DNA of 64,000 bases. Origin: Bradyrhizobium diazoefficiens (GTDB lineage Bacteria; Pseudomonadota; Alphaproteobacteria; Rhizobiales; Xanthobacteraceae). The stretch is taken from assembly GCF_018129965.1 (NCBI RefSeq), contig NZ_JAFCKW010000001.1, positions 682,001-746,000 on the forward strand. Direction: 5' to 3'. Below, one piece after another: positions 36,854 through 44,853 of the stretch. Each line of letters begins with the position of its first letter. Position 1 is the first letter of the stretch. The position numbers and the translations under genes were made by a program. The notes under the pieces were generated by a model, which saw only the letters and a list, made by a program, of their open reading frames with translations, made no database searches and was not told where the DNA came from.

Positions 36854-37279
36854 TCAGGTCGGCACCGCCGCAGGCTGCGGTTCCTGGACATATTTATGCA
36901 CGAGCCAGGACGAGATCACCGACGGCACGAACCCGACCAGGCCGTACAGGATGAGCTGAACGGCGCCGGAATCCGCCCCACGCGAACTATAGGTGAGCGC
37001 AGTCAGCCCGAAGGCGAACAGGCCGACCAGGAGCATCCGCAGCACCGGACCGATCCGCCTGATGTGGACCAGAATGTCGTCCACCGCCCCGATCATCAGC
37101 GAGGGCAGGAAGCCGAACAGATAGCTGTATTGCAGCGTCTTGAAGAACACCGCGAACAGCTTGCCGACTTCGCCGAGACTGGTCTGGGCCCAGTAGCCGG
37201 ACTGATAGGTCGTGGTCAGCAGCAGCAGGAACCCGCCCACGAAGGGGCCGACCAGCGCGAACACCAGATAGCGTTTCAT
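36854..37279 (-). CDS. Four-helix membrane protein, DUF5413-like
   Basis: This 141-residue protein has hydrophobic helices near 4-24, 45-66, 80-98 and 105-125. Between them lies the short polar segment IGAVDDILVHIRRIG. The composition and layout resemble small rhizobial inner-membrane proteins of the DUF5413 type; that family call is tentative. GAGG precedes the ATG by seven bases. It lies 60 bp upstream of the DUF4112 gene on the same strand, so the two may be co-transcribed. Confidence 0.6.
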   Translation of the reverse strand: MKRYLVFALVGPFVGGFLLLLTTTYQSGYWAQTSLGEVGKLFAVFFKTLQYSYLFGFLPSLMIGAVDDILVHIRRIGPVLRMLLVGLFAFGLTALTYSSRGADSGAVQLILYGLVGFVPSVISSWLVHKYVQEPQPAAVPT

Positions 37280-37442
37280 CGAAAACCCTCACACTTCGCC
37301 ACATTTATAGCAGCGCCGCGGGACGCTTGAATAGCGGGTTCCGGGAGCGGGCACCGGTCCCTGCCCTTTTCGGGAACGTCCGGCAAATCGACGAGTTCAA
37401 ACTCAGGACACGTTGTTAATTGTCTCAGCACGATTGGACCCA

Positions 37443-37691
37443 ATGATGCGTAGTACAGCCTTACTTCTCGCGGCAGTTGCGATGACGAGCGTGACCGGCC
37501 TTTCGAGTGTCTCCGCCCTTGCGCAAGGCCACATGGGCACCCCTCAGGAGCAGAAGGCCTGCTCTCGCGATGCCTCGCGTTTCTGCCGCAAGGATCTCGG
37601 CAACGACATGGCCGTGCAGGGTTGCCTGCAGGCCAACCGCGCCAAGCTGTCGTCATCCTGCAACAAGGTGTTCAAGAGCCACGGCATGTGA
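37443..37691 (+). CDS. Exported cysteine-rich-repeat protein 1
   Basis: This 82-residue protein has a signal peptide (MMRSTALLLAAVAMTSVTGL, cleavage near 28) and a mature part with four Cys (CSRDASRFC, GCLQANRAKLSSSC). The spacing matches one unit of the cysteine-rich repeat best known from Golgi FGFR-like proteins and found singly in rhizobial exported proteins. Two ATGs in a row precede the signal. A second gene of the same type follows 254 bp on, so it is one of a tandem pair. Periplasmic location is likely; the function is unknown. Confidence 0.65.
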   Translation: MMRSTALLLAAVAMTSVTGLSSVSALAQGHMGTPQEQKACSRDASRFCRKDLGNDMAVQGCLQANRAKLSSSCNKVFKSHGM

Positions 37692-37945
37692 GCTGGCGAA
37701 ATGTTGCGTGACGGACGCGCAACAATTGCAGATTCCTTTGCGCCGCCCATTGCAGCTCTTTGACAATGACGCATACTTCAGCTGGGCGGCGCAGCACTTT
37801 TCGATTCGAACATCACGAGAGATCGAGCGACCACATGCGGGATCGAGGTCCCGGCGTGACGGCTGTGACATGCGGCGGATCAAGCCGCGTGCGGCGCCCC
37901 AGAACAAGGTGGTTCAATCCACGGAACTTCGGGGATGCATCTCGC

Positions 37946-38221
37946 ATGACACGCTACCAGACCATCGCTTCGCTGTTCGCCGTCGCCGCCACGGCGATCG
38001 CACTCCAGACGTCGCCCGGCCTCGCCTTCTCGTCCGAAGCGCAGCAGATGTGCACCGGCGATGCGATGCGGCTGTGCGCCAGTGAAATCCCGGACATCCC
38101 CAGGGTCAGGGCCTGCATGGTGCAGAAGAAGGCGGAGGTCAGCCCCGGCTGCCGCGCCGTGATGGACCGCGAACATGCAGCCGCAGCGGCCTCGCGCAAG
38201 CGGGAAGCGGCGGCGCAGTAG
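37946..38221 (+). CDS. Exported cysteine-rich-repeat protein 2
   Basis: This 91-residue protein has a signal peptide (MTRYQTIASLFAVAATAIAL, cleavage near 28). Its Cys pattern (CTGDAMRLC, then ACMVQKKAEVSPGC) closely follows that of the protein encoded at 37443. It ends in an Ala/Arg-rich tail. The ATG at 37946 is chosen because it begins the signal peptide; a longer frame upstream has non-coding character. It is probably a diverged duplicate of its neighbour. Confidence 0.65.
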   Translation: MTRYQTIASLFAVAATAIALQTSPGLAFSSEAQQMCTGDAMRLCASEIPDIPRVRACMVQKKAEVSPGCRAVMDREHAAAAASRKREAAAQ

Positions 38222-38232
38222 GATATATCCGC

Positions 38233-38335
38233 GACGTCATTCCGGGGCGCGCGCAGCGCGAGCCCGGAATCCAACGCGTGATGTGGGAAAATGGATTCCG
38301 GGTTCGACGCGACGCGTCGCCCCGGAATCACAGGG
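38233..38335. repeat. Intergenic inverted repeat
   Basis: CATTCCGGGGCGCGCGC with inner GCGCGAGCCCGGAATCC is mirrored by GGATTCCGGGTTCG and CGCCCCGGAATC. It lies between two converging genes. Confidence 0.65.
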
Positions 38336-38346
38336 AGCAGCCCAGT

Positions 38347-39990
38347 CTAGTCGCCCCACTGCGCGAAGGCGTCGTTGAAGGCGCGCTCGCCGGGGGCGCC
38401 CTTTTCGATCGCGACGATGGCGCGGCGCTGGTTGGCGTAGACCAGCGGCACGTCGAACCAGGAGCGCTCCTTCAGGAGCTGGACGTTGCGGGTGCGGTCG
38501 GCATCGACGTTGGACAGGCCGACCAGGAAGAAGCCGTCGGTGACCTTCACCGCGAGACCCGCGAGCGGCGTGCCCCGCGTCAGCTCAGTCGACTTCATGA
38601 GGATGCCCGGGACGTTGGAAACGCTCCCGCCCGGAAAATCCGGCGGCAGGATGAAGGTCAATTCCGCGGTGTGGCTCGCCGGCAATGACGAGTCGGTGTT
38701 GCGGCGGAACGACATCGTCATCTTGAACTTGCGGTCGGGAATCTCGATGTCGGCGCGCACGGCGACGTCGGCCTTCTGGTTGCCCGACGCCTTGATCGGC
38801 TCGAGCCGCCACACCACCGAGCCGACATATTGCTTGCCCTTGGGATCGGACGGATCCTCGTCATAAAGCACGACCTTCTGCGCCACCGGCGCGACCGGCT
38901 GGTCGCTGGCCGAAGGCTGGCCGACGCGATCGGGAATCTTGGGCTTGCTCTGCGGCTGGGCCGGGTCCTTCGGCGCCTCCACCACCTGGGTGGACGAGGA
39001 CTTGAACAGGCCGCTGACGGTCTGCACCAGCGGCTTGCCCCAGAGGATGCCGGCGCCGATCAGGATCAGCACGACGCCGACGGCGATCGCGCTCTTGAAC
39101 GGGAACACGGAGCCGGTGCGAGGGCGCTTCTTCCTGGTTTCGCGCTCGGGCGCGATGCGCGGACGCGGCGACGGCGGCTGCGCCTGCGGCGCGTAGCGCT
39201 CGGCCTCCTCGATCGACTCGTCGTAGGAATAGGGCGCATCGGGCTCGCCGACCCGGTTTTCCAGGCTCGGCTCCAGCCGGTCGAATTCCGGCGAGGGCGA
39301 GGGCACGTTGGCGTAGGTGCGACGCGCGGCCCGACTGGCCTGCGCGGCGGCCCCGCCGAGATCGTTGACGTCGGCGGTGATGTCACGGAAACCGCGCACG
39401 CCCGGGGCCGGCGGCAGCGACGGCGGCGCACCGATCTCCGGCGGACGGCGGCCGCCCTGACGATCACCTTGGCGATCACGTCCGGACGGCGGCGCAGGCG
39501 GCGGCTCCGGCATCGGCGCCGGAGCGGACGGGCCAGGCTGGCGCGGGGCTTCGAAACGGGGAGCGCGCGGCGGACGCGGCGCCTCGCCCTGATCGTCGAC
39601 GTTGAAGGACGGACGGTCGGCACGGGGCGGCGGCGGGGCCGGGCGGGCGCGCTGTGGAGCGGCCGGTTGAGATGGGGGCGGACCGCCCTCGGCGGGACGG
39701 GTGCTGGCCCGGCGGAAGGCATCGCCGCTGCCGCTGCTGCGGGGGCCACCGCCGGGGCGCGACGCCTCGCGGGCGCGCTGGGCGGCTTCGGATTCGACCT
39801 TGCGGACGGCCTCTTCCAGCGACAGCCGTTCGCGGGTGATCTCGGATTCGGAGAGCGGCGGCTGCACGCTGCGGAGCTGCGCGATCAGCGCCGTCCGGGC
39901 CCGTTCATAGAGCGCGCGACGGCTTTCGCCGGGAGCGTTGGGGTCCAGGCCGGCAATAGCGCGGGCGATCAGCGGATAGTAATCAGCCAT
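38347..39990 (-). CDS. Pro-rich single-pass membrane protein
   Basis: This 547-residue protein has three parts. A helical N-terminal domain spans about 1-75 (DYYPLIARAIAGLDPNAPGE, then ERARTALIAQLRSV). A long Pro/Arg/Ala-rich disordered segment spans about 76-290. One membrane helix (about 305-325, SAIAVGVVLILIGAGILWG) is followed by a C-terminal periplasmic beta-rich domain (about 380-545). The N-terminus inside and C-terminus outside fit an inner-membrane envelope protein. No family is recognised. It is read in the same direction as purA and starts 37 bp after its stop, so it may share its transcript. Confidence 0.6.
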   Translation of the reverse strand: MADYYPLIARAIAGLDPNAPGESRRALYERARTALIAQLRSVQPPLSESEITRERLSLEEAVRKVESEAAQRAREASRPGGGPRSSGSGDAFRRASTRPAEGGPPPSQPAAPQRARPAPPPPRADRPSFNVDDQGEAPRPPRAPRFEAPRQPGPSAPAPMPEPPPAPPSGRDRQGDRQGGRRPPEIGAPPSLPPAPGVRGFRDITADVNDLGGAAAQASRAARRTYANVPSPSPEFDRLEPSLENRVGEPDAPYSYDESIEEAERYAPQAQPPSPRPRIAPERETRKKRPRTGSVFPFKSAIAVGVVLILIGAGILWGKPLVQTVSGLFKSSSTQVVEAPKDPAQPQSKPKIPDRVGQPSASDQPVAPVAQKVVLYDEDPSDPKGKQYVGSVVWRLEPIKASGNQKADVAVRADIEIPDRKFKMTMSFRRNTDSSLPASHTAELTFILPPDFPGGSVSNVPGILMKSTELTRGTPLAGLAVKVTDGFFLVGLSNVDADRTRNVQLLKERSWFDVPLVYANQRRAIVAIEKGAPGERAFNDAFAQWGD

Positions 39991-40027
39991 TTCAACTCAA
40001 CTATATCCGCGTCCTGGTAAGAGATCG

Positions 40028-41320
40028 TTAAGCCTCGAACGGATTTTGCACCAGGATAGTATCCTCGCGTTCGGGGCTGGTGGAAAGCAGCGCCACCGGG
40101 CACCCGACCAATTCCTCGATCCGGCGGACATATTTGATGGCCTGGGCGGGCAGGTCGGCCCAGGACCGCGCGCCGGCGGTCGGCTCCTTCCAGCCCTCGA
40201 TGGTCTCCCAGATCGGCTCGACCCGGGCCTGGGCGCCTTCGCCGGCCGGGAAATAATCGATCTCCTTGCCGTCAAGCCTGTAGCCGACGCAGACCTCGAT
40301 CGAATCGAAGCCGTCGAGAATGTCGAGCTTGGTCAGCGCCAGGCCGTTGATGCCGCAGGTCCGCACGGTCTGGCGAACCAGCACGGCATCGAACCAGCCG
40401 CAGCGGCGCTTGCGTCCGGTATTGACCCCGAACTCGCGGCCGCGACGGCCGATCTCCTCGCCGATCTCGTTCAGGAGCTCGGTCGGGAACGGGCCCTGAC
40501 CGACGCGGGTCGTATAGGCCTTGCAGATGCCGAGCACATAGCCGACCCCGCCCGGACCGATGCCCGTTCCGGTCGCAGCCTGTGCCGCCACCGTGTTGGA
40601 CGAGGTGACGTAGGGATAGGTGCCGTGGTCGACATCGAGAAGCGCCCCCTGCGCACCCTCGAACAGGATGCGCTTGCCCGCACGCCGCTCGATATCGAGC
40701 AGGCGCCAGACGGTCTCGGCATAGGGCAGGAGTTGCGGCGCGAACGCGGTCAGTTCCTTCAAAATCTCCTTGCCGTCAAACTCAGGCAGGTTGAGGCCGC
40801 GACGCAATGCGTTGTGATGCGCAAGAAGGCGGTCGATCTTGTGCGGGAGCGTGTCGAGATCGGCAAGGTCCATCAGGCGGATCGCGCGGCGTCCCACCTT
40901 GTCTTCGTAGGCCGGCCCGATGCCGCGGCGTGTGGTCCCGATCGCGGTGGCGGCATTGGCCGATTCGCGATGCGCATCCAGTTCGCGGTGCAGCGGCAGG
41001 ATCAGGGTCACGTTCTCCGCGACCCGCAGATTCTCCGGGCCGACCGCCACGCCCTGCCCGCGCAGCTTGGCGACCTCGTCGAGGAAGGCCTGCGGATCGA
41101 ACACAACGCCGTTGCCGATCACCGCCAGCTTGGACGGGCGCAGCACGCCCGAGGGCAGCAGGGCGAGCTTGTAGGTCTCGCCGTTGATGACCAGCGTGTG
41201 GCCGGCGTTATGGCCGCCCTGGAAGCGCGCGACGATGTCCGCCTGCTCCGACAACCAGTCGACGATCTTGCCCTTTCCTTCGTCGCCCCACTGGGCGCCG
41301 ACGACGACAACATTGGCCAT
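40028..41320 (-). CDS. purA: Adenylosuccinate synthetase PurA
   Basis: PurA joins IMP and aspartate using GTP, the first committed step to AMP, in the cytoplasm. The 430-residue protein has the GTP loop QWGDEGKGK (10-18), the IMP-contact segment [12 protein letters not shown] (about 34-45), [33 protein letters not shown] and the late [10 protein letters not shown] and [12 protein letters not shown] motifs. ATG 41320 is the normal family start ([12 protein letters not shown]); an upstream in-frame start at 41398 is not used. Length matches the family. Confidence 0.97.
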   Translation of the reverse strand: MANVVVVGAQWGDEGKGKIVDWLSEQADIVARFQGGHNAGHTLVINGETYKLALLPSGVLRPSKLAVIGNGVVFDPQAFLDEVAKLRGQGVAVGPENLRVAENVTLILPLHRELDAHRESANAATAIGTTRRGIGPAYEDKVGRRAIRLMDLADLDTLPHKIDRLLAHHNALRRGLNLPEFDGKEILKELTAFAPQLLPYAETVWRLLDIERRAGKRILFEGAQGALLDVDHGTYPYVTSSNTVAAQAATGTGIGPGGVGYVLGICKAYTTRVGQGPFPTELLNEIGEEIGRRGREFGVNTGRKRRCGWFDAVLVRQTVRTCGINGLALTKLDILDGFDSIEVCVGYRLDGKEIDYFPAGEGAQARVEPIWETIEGWKEPTAGARSWADLPAQAIKYVRRIEELVGCPVALLSTSPEREDTILVQNPFEA

Positions 41321-41572
41321 TCGCGGGTAATCCTTCGAAGAATCTCTGTAAGTCGCATGATCCAAGCGGAAAACCGGTACCCACCTTTCCGGGATCATGC
41401 CTGCGCCCAGCCCAATTCCCGGCCCAGGGCCGTTCGCCTGCGAGGCTGTCCAACCGGATAAAGGAAGCGGCCCCTCTAGGCAAGCAAGAACGGGGCTTTT
41501 TTCGGGCCCAAGGCGCTCTCCAAGCCTTTGATATCCCCTAAAAATCCGCTTCGCGCGGCTTGGTTTTCGACC

Positions 41573-42259
41573 TCAGGCCCGGATACGGCCGTCGACCACT
41601 TCGATGATGCGGTCGCAGCGCCGCGCCAGCTCGATGTTGTGGGTCACCAGCAGGAAGCTCGTGCCGCTGTCGCGGTTGACCTGCCGCATCAGTTCGAACA
41701 CGGCGTCGGCCGATTTGCTGTCGAGATTGCCGGTCGGCTCGTCCGCCAGCACGAGATCGGGGTTCATGGCGAGCGCGCGCGCCACCGCCACCCGCTGCTG
41801 CTGGCCGCCCGACATGTTGTTGGCGAGGTTGCCGGCGAATTTCGCCAGCCCGACCTGCTCCAGCAGACGGTTCGCCCGCGCCTCGATCTCCGCACTGGGA
41901 AAGCCGCGATCGGCCAGCATCGGCATCATGACGTTCTCGCGCGCCGTAAAGGCCGAGATCAGGAGGTGATACTGGAACACGAAGCCGATGGTGTGGCCGC
42001 GCAGGCGGGTGATCTCGGCATCGCCGAGCACGGCCGTGTCCTGTCCCTTGATCAGGAGACGGCCGGACGTCGGCCGGTCGAGCAGCCCGACGATGTTGAG
42101 CAGCGTGCTCTTGCCGGAGCCGGATGGCCCCATCAGCGCCAGGAACTCGCCATGGTCGAGCTCGAGGTCGATGTCGTGCAGGACTTCGGTCTCGGTCGGC
42201 AGGCCGACATTGTAGGCCTTGCACACCTTCTCGAGCTTTAAAATCTCGCTACTAGCCAC
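41573..42259 (-). CDS. ABC transporter ATP-binding protein, LolD/MacB type
   Basis: This is the ATPase of a putative exporter. The 228-residue protein has Walker [10 protein letters not shown] (44-52), signature MSGGQQQR, Walker [14 protein letters not shown] and the H-loop in LLVTHNIEL. The DEPTGNLDS form with [14 protein letters not shown] is typical of the LolD/MacB/FtsE-type exporters. The start is GTG at 42259, eight bases inside the permease gene. It is the last gene of the adaptor-permease-ATPase unit. MacB-like efflux and lipoprotein sorting are both possible from sequence alone. Confidence 0.85.
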   Translation of the reverse strand: MASSEILKLEKVCKAYNVGLPTETEVLHDIDLELDHGEFLALMGPSGSGKSTLLNIVGLLDRPTSGRLLIKGQDTAVLGDAEITRLRGHTIGFVFQYHLLISAFTARENVMMPMLADRGFPSAEIEARANRLLEQVGLAKFAGNLANNMSGGQQQRVAVARALAMNPDLVLADEPTGNLDSKSADAVFELMRQVNRDSGTSFLLVTHNIELARRCDRIIEVVDGRIRA

Positions 42260-43478
42260 GAATCGCCACCACCGGATCGAGCTTCGCTGCGCGCACCGCC
42301 GGCGCCATCGCGGCCAGGATGCCGGTGACGGTGGCCAGCAAGGCCGTGTAGATGAACAGGGAGCGCTCCAGCATCAGCGGAAACAGTTCGGTGCCGTCGG
42401 CCTGGCGCGCCACCGAATGCCAATAGACCAGTGCGAACACGCCCATCGCCGCGCCGAACAGCGAACCGACGAAACCGAGCAGCCCGCCCTGCACCAAGAA
42501 CACGCGCAGGACCTGCCCCCGCGAAGTGCCCATCGCGCGCAGGATGCCGATGTCCTTGGAGCGCTGGATCACCGAGACGACCAGCACCGCCGCGATGCCG
42601 AACGCGACGGAGAGACCCACGAAAAGCCTGATCAGGGTGTTGGTGTTCTGCTGGGCCTGCACCGCGGTGAAGAATTGCGCGTTGGTCTTGATCCAGCTGT
42701 CGGCCTCGACCGCATTGGCGGCCTGGATGCGCTGGGCGATCTCCTCGGCCGCGTAGATGTCGGTGACCGTCATGTCGATGGTGGTGACGCCGCCAATCAT
42801 GCCGAGCAGCGATTGCGCCGAGCGCAGCGCGGCATAGGCGACGCGCTGGTTGACGCTCTTGTTGCCGAGATCGACGAGGCCGGAGATCGTCAGCACGCGG
42901 GTCACGCCGGACGCGGCGCGCACGTTCAGCTTGTCGCCGACGGTCGCGCCGATATCCTTGGCGAGTTCGGTCCCGATGATGATGTCCTCGCTGGTCAGGC
43001 GCGGCGCGCCGGCGACGATATAGTCCGGCACCCTGACGATCTTGAAATAGGAGTCCGGTTCGACGCCGGTCAGCGTGACGGACCGGCTGGCGTCGCCGCG
43101 CACCACGAGCACGGAGCCGAGGATGGTCGGCGACACCGCCGTGACCTCGGGCATCGCGCGCATCTGGCTCGTGATCTTCGGCCATTGGTCGATCGAGATC
43201 ACCCGCTGGCTCGGACGCTGCACCACCGCGTCTTCGAACTCGCCTGCGTCCTTGCGCAAGGGGCGCGCGATCTGGTCGGGCGCGAGCAGCTGGATCTGCG
43301 GCTGCGAGGTCAGCACGCGCTTGATGAAATTGGCCTGCAGCCCCGCGAGCATCGCCGACATGAAGACGATGACGCCGACGCCGATCGAGATGCCGCCGAT
43401 GATGAAGATGGTCTGCAGCCGGCCCTCGCGTAGGAAGCGCACCGCCATGGTCCATTCGAACGGCAGCCAGCGGTTCAT
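42252..43478 (-). CDS. ABC exporter permease, LolC/MacB membrane type
   Basis: This 408-residue membrane protein has one N-terminal helix (about 22-43), a large periplasmic domain (about 45-275, the MacB core fold) and three C-terminal helices (about 285-400) of the FtsX family. The closing pattern [17 protein letters not shown] is typical. The start ATG at 43478 overlaps the adaptor gene by four bases (ATGA), and the end overlaps the ATPase gene. Together with its neighbours it forms a three-gene tripartite-type exporter without a visible outer-membrane channel. Confidence 0.88.
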   Translation of the reverse strand: MNRWLPFEWTMAVRFLREGRLQTIFIIGGISIGVGVIVFMSAMLAGLQANFIKRVLTSQPQIQLLAPDQIARPLRKDAGEFEDAVVQRPSQRVISIDQWPKITSQMRAMPEVTAVSPTILGSVLVVRGDASRSVTLTGVEPDSYFKIVRVPDYIVAGAPRLTSEDIIIGTELAKDIGATVGDKLNVRAASGVTRVLTISGLVDLGNKSVNQRVAYAALRSAQSLLGMIGGVTTIDMTVTDIYAAEEIAQRIQAANAVEADSWIKTNAQFFTAVQAQQNTNTLIRLFVGLSVAFGIAAVLVVSVIQRSKDIGILRAMGTSRGQVLRVFLVQGGLLGFVGSLFGAAMGVFALVYWHSVARQADGTELFPLMLERSLFIYTALLATVTGILAAMAPAVRAAKLDPVVAIRG

Positions 43479-44743
43479 TGCAGCACGGGCCGCAGCCGCT
43501 GCCCGGTCAGGATGCCGGAATTCAGGGGGATCGCGACGTCGCCGGCGGCGAGGCCGTCGATGATCTCGACATGGCTGTTGCCGTGCAGGCCGATCTTCAC
43601 CGGCCGCTGGCTGGCGCGGCCGTCCTTGATGCCGAGCACCCAGGGCGCGCCCGACAGGACGTCGTGCACCGCACGCAGCGGCAGGACCAGCGCATCGTCC
43701 TTTGCGGCGACCTCGATATCCACCGAGACGGTCATGTCCTGACGCAGATAGTCCGGGGGATCGGCCACCGTCAGCTTCACCTCGACCGAGGCGCGGGAGA
43801 TGTCGACGCCCGGATTGATGTAGGTGATGACGGCGGGAAAGCGCCGGTCGGGATAGGCATCGGCGGAAGCGACCGCCTTCTGCCCGAGCGCGATCTTGCC
43901 GAGGTTGCGCTCGTCGATCTGCAGCACGAGTTGCGAATCGCCGGCCGGCGCGAGCACCAGCAGCGTCTTGCCCGGCTGCACCACGGTGCCGCGCTCGACG
44001 CTGCGCGTGATCAGGACGCCGTCGCGCGGCGCCGCGATCGTCGCGTAACCGAGGCGGGATTCGGCGGTGTCGAGATTGGCGCGGGCCTGGTTGAGCAGGG
44101 TCTGGGCCATGACATAGTCGCTGCCGCCCGGGCTTGCCGTGTAGACCTGGAATTGCGCCGCGCGCATCTGGGCGCGGGCGACGTCGAGCGTCTTCTGCGC
44201 ATCGTCGAGCGCGGCGCGCGTCGCATAGCCATTGTGCTCGAGCTGCGCCGTGCGGTCGTAGGTCTGCTGGGCATTGAGCAGCGTCGCCTTGGCCTGCGTC
44301 AACGCCTCGTCGGCCGAGGGCCGCGTCAATTCCTCGATCTGCCGGATGCGCGCCTCGGCCTGGGCCACTGCGCCTTGCGCCTGCACCACGCTCGCTGTCA
44401 GCTCGCGCGCTTCCAGCGAGATCAGCGGCTGGCCCTTGGTGACCTTCTCGCCTTCCTGCACCAGCACCTCCTGCACCGTGCCGGTGAGTTGGCTGCCGAT
44501 CTCCACCCGGAACGGCGTCTCGACGTGCCCGCTCGCCACCACCGTCTCGATCAGGCGGCCGCGCACGGCCTGATCGACCACGACGGCGGGCCCGAGGATT
44601 ACCCGCGCGCCTTGCCAGCCCCCGAGGCCGAACAGGACGACGACCGCGAGGACGAACCATTTGTGACTGAGAATTCCCGACCACAGCACCTCGACCGAGA
44701 ACCGGTTCCTGGGCTGCGGCAGGAGCATTGCTTGCTCGACCAT
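43475..44743 (-). CDS. HlyD/MacA-type periplasmic adaptor
   Basis: This 422-residue membrane-fusion protein has one N-terminal membrane helix (about 28-46), a biotinyl-like lipoyl half motif (GSQLTGTVQEVLVQEGEKVT), a coiled-coil hairpin (about 110-215, long Gln/Ala-rich helices) and the beta-barrel domains. It joins the permease to an outer-membrane partner that is not encoded here. The start ATG at 44743 is chosen over 44794 because the upstream part has Cys-rich unlikely sequence. It is the first gene of the unit; its stop overlaps the permease start. Confidence 0.88.
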   Translation of the reverse strand: MVEQAMLLPQPRNRFSVEVLWSGILSHKWFVLAVVVLFGLGGWQGARVILGPAVVVDQAVRGRLIETVVASGHVETPFRVEIGSQLTGTVQEVLVQEGEKVTKGQPLISLEARELTASVVQAQGAVAQAEARIRQIEELTRPSADEALTQAKATLLNAQQTYDRTAQLEHNGYATRAALDDAQKTLDVARAQMRAAQFQVYTASPGGSDYVMAQTLLNQARANLDTAESRLGYATIAAPRDGVLITRSVERGTVVQPGKTLLVLAPAGDSQLVLQIDERNLGKIALGQKAVASADAYPDRRFPAVITYINPGVDISRASVEVKLTVADPPDYLRQDMTVSVDIEVAAKDDALVLPLRAVHDVLSGAPWVLGIKDGRASQRPVKIGLHGNSHVEIIDGLAAGDVAIPLNSGILTGQRLRPVLQ

Positions 44744-44853
44744 GTCGGCAAGGCTAGCGTGCCCCGAGCAGTCCGGATTGCGGCAGGTCAACACGCGCCG
44801 CCGAATTTCGAGGCAAGTGCCCCTGCGATACGCCTTGAAATGGGGAGACCCGC

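Noticed and set aside
41465..41512. GGGGC hairpin with a T run between purA and the exporter genes
   Set aside because: It faces the plus strand, where no gene ends, and has a long loop. It is not supported as a terminator.
42238..43455. Long Arg/Gln-rich frame overlapping the ABC permease
   Set aside because: It is an out-of-frame translation of the permease gene with no domain pattern.
44744..44853. Magnesium riboswitch upstream of the P-type ATPase
   Set aside because: The gap is only 110 bases and no M-box-like pairing could be found by eye.
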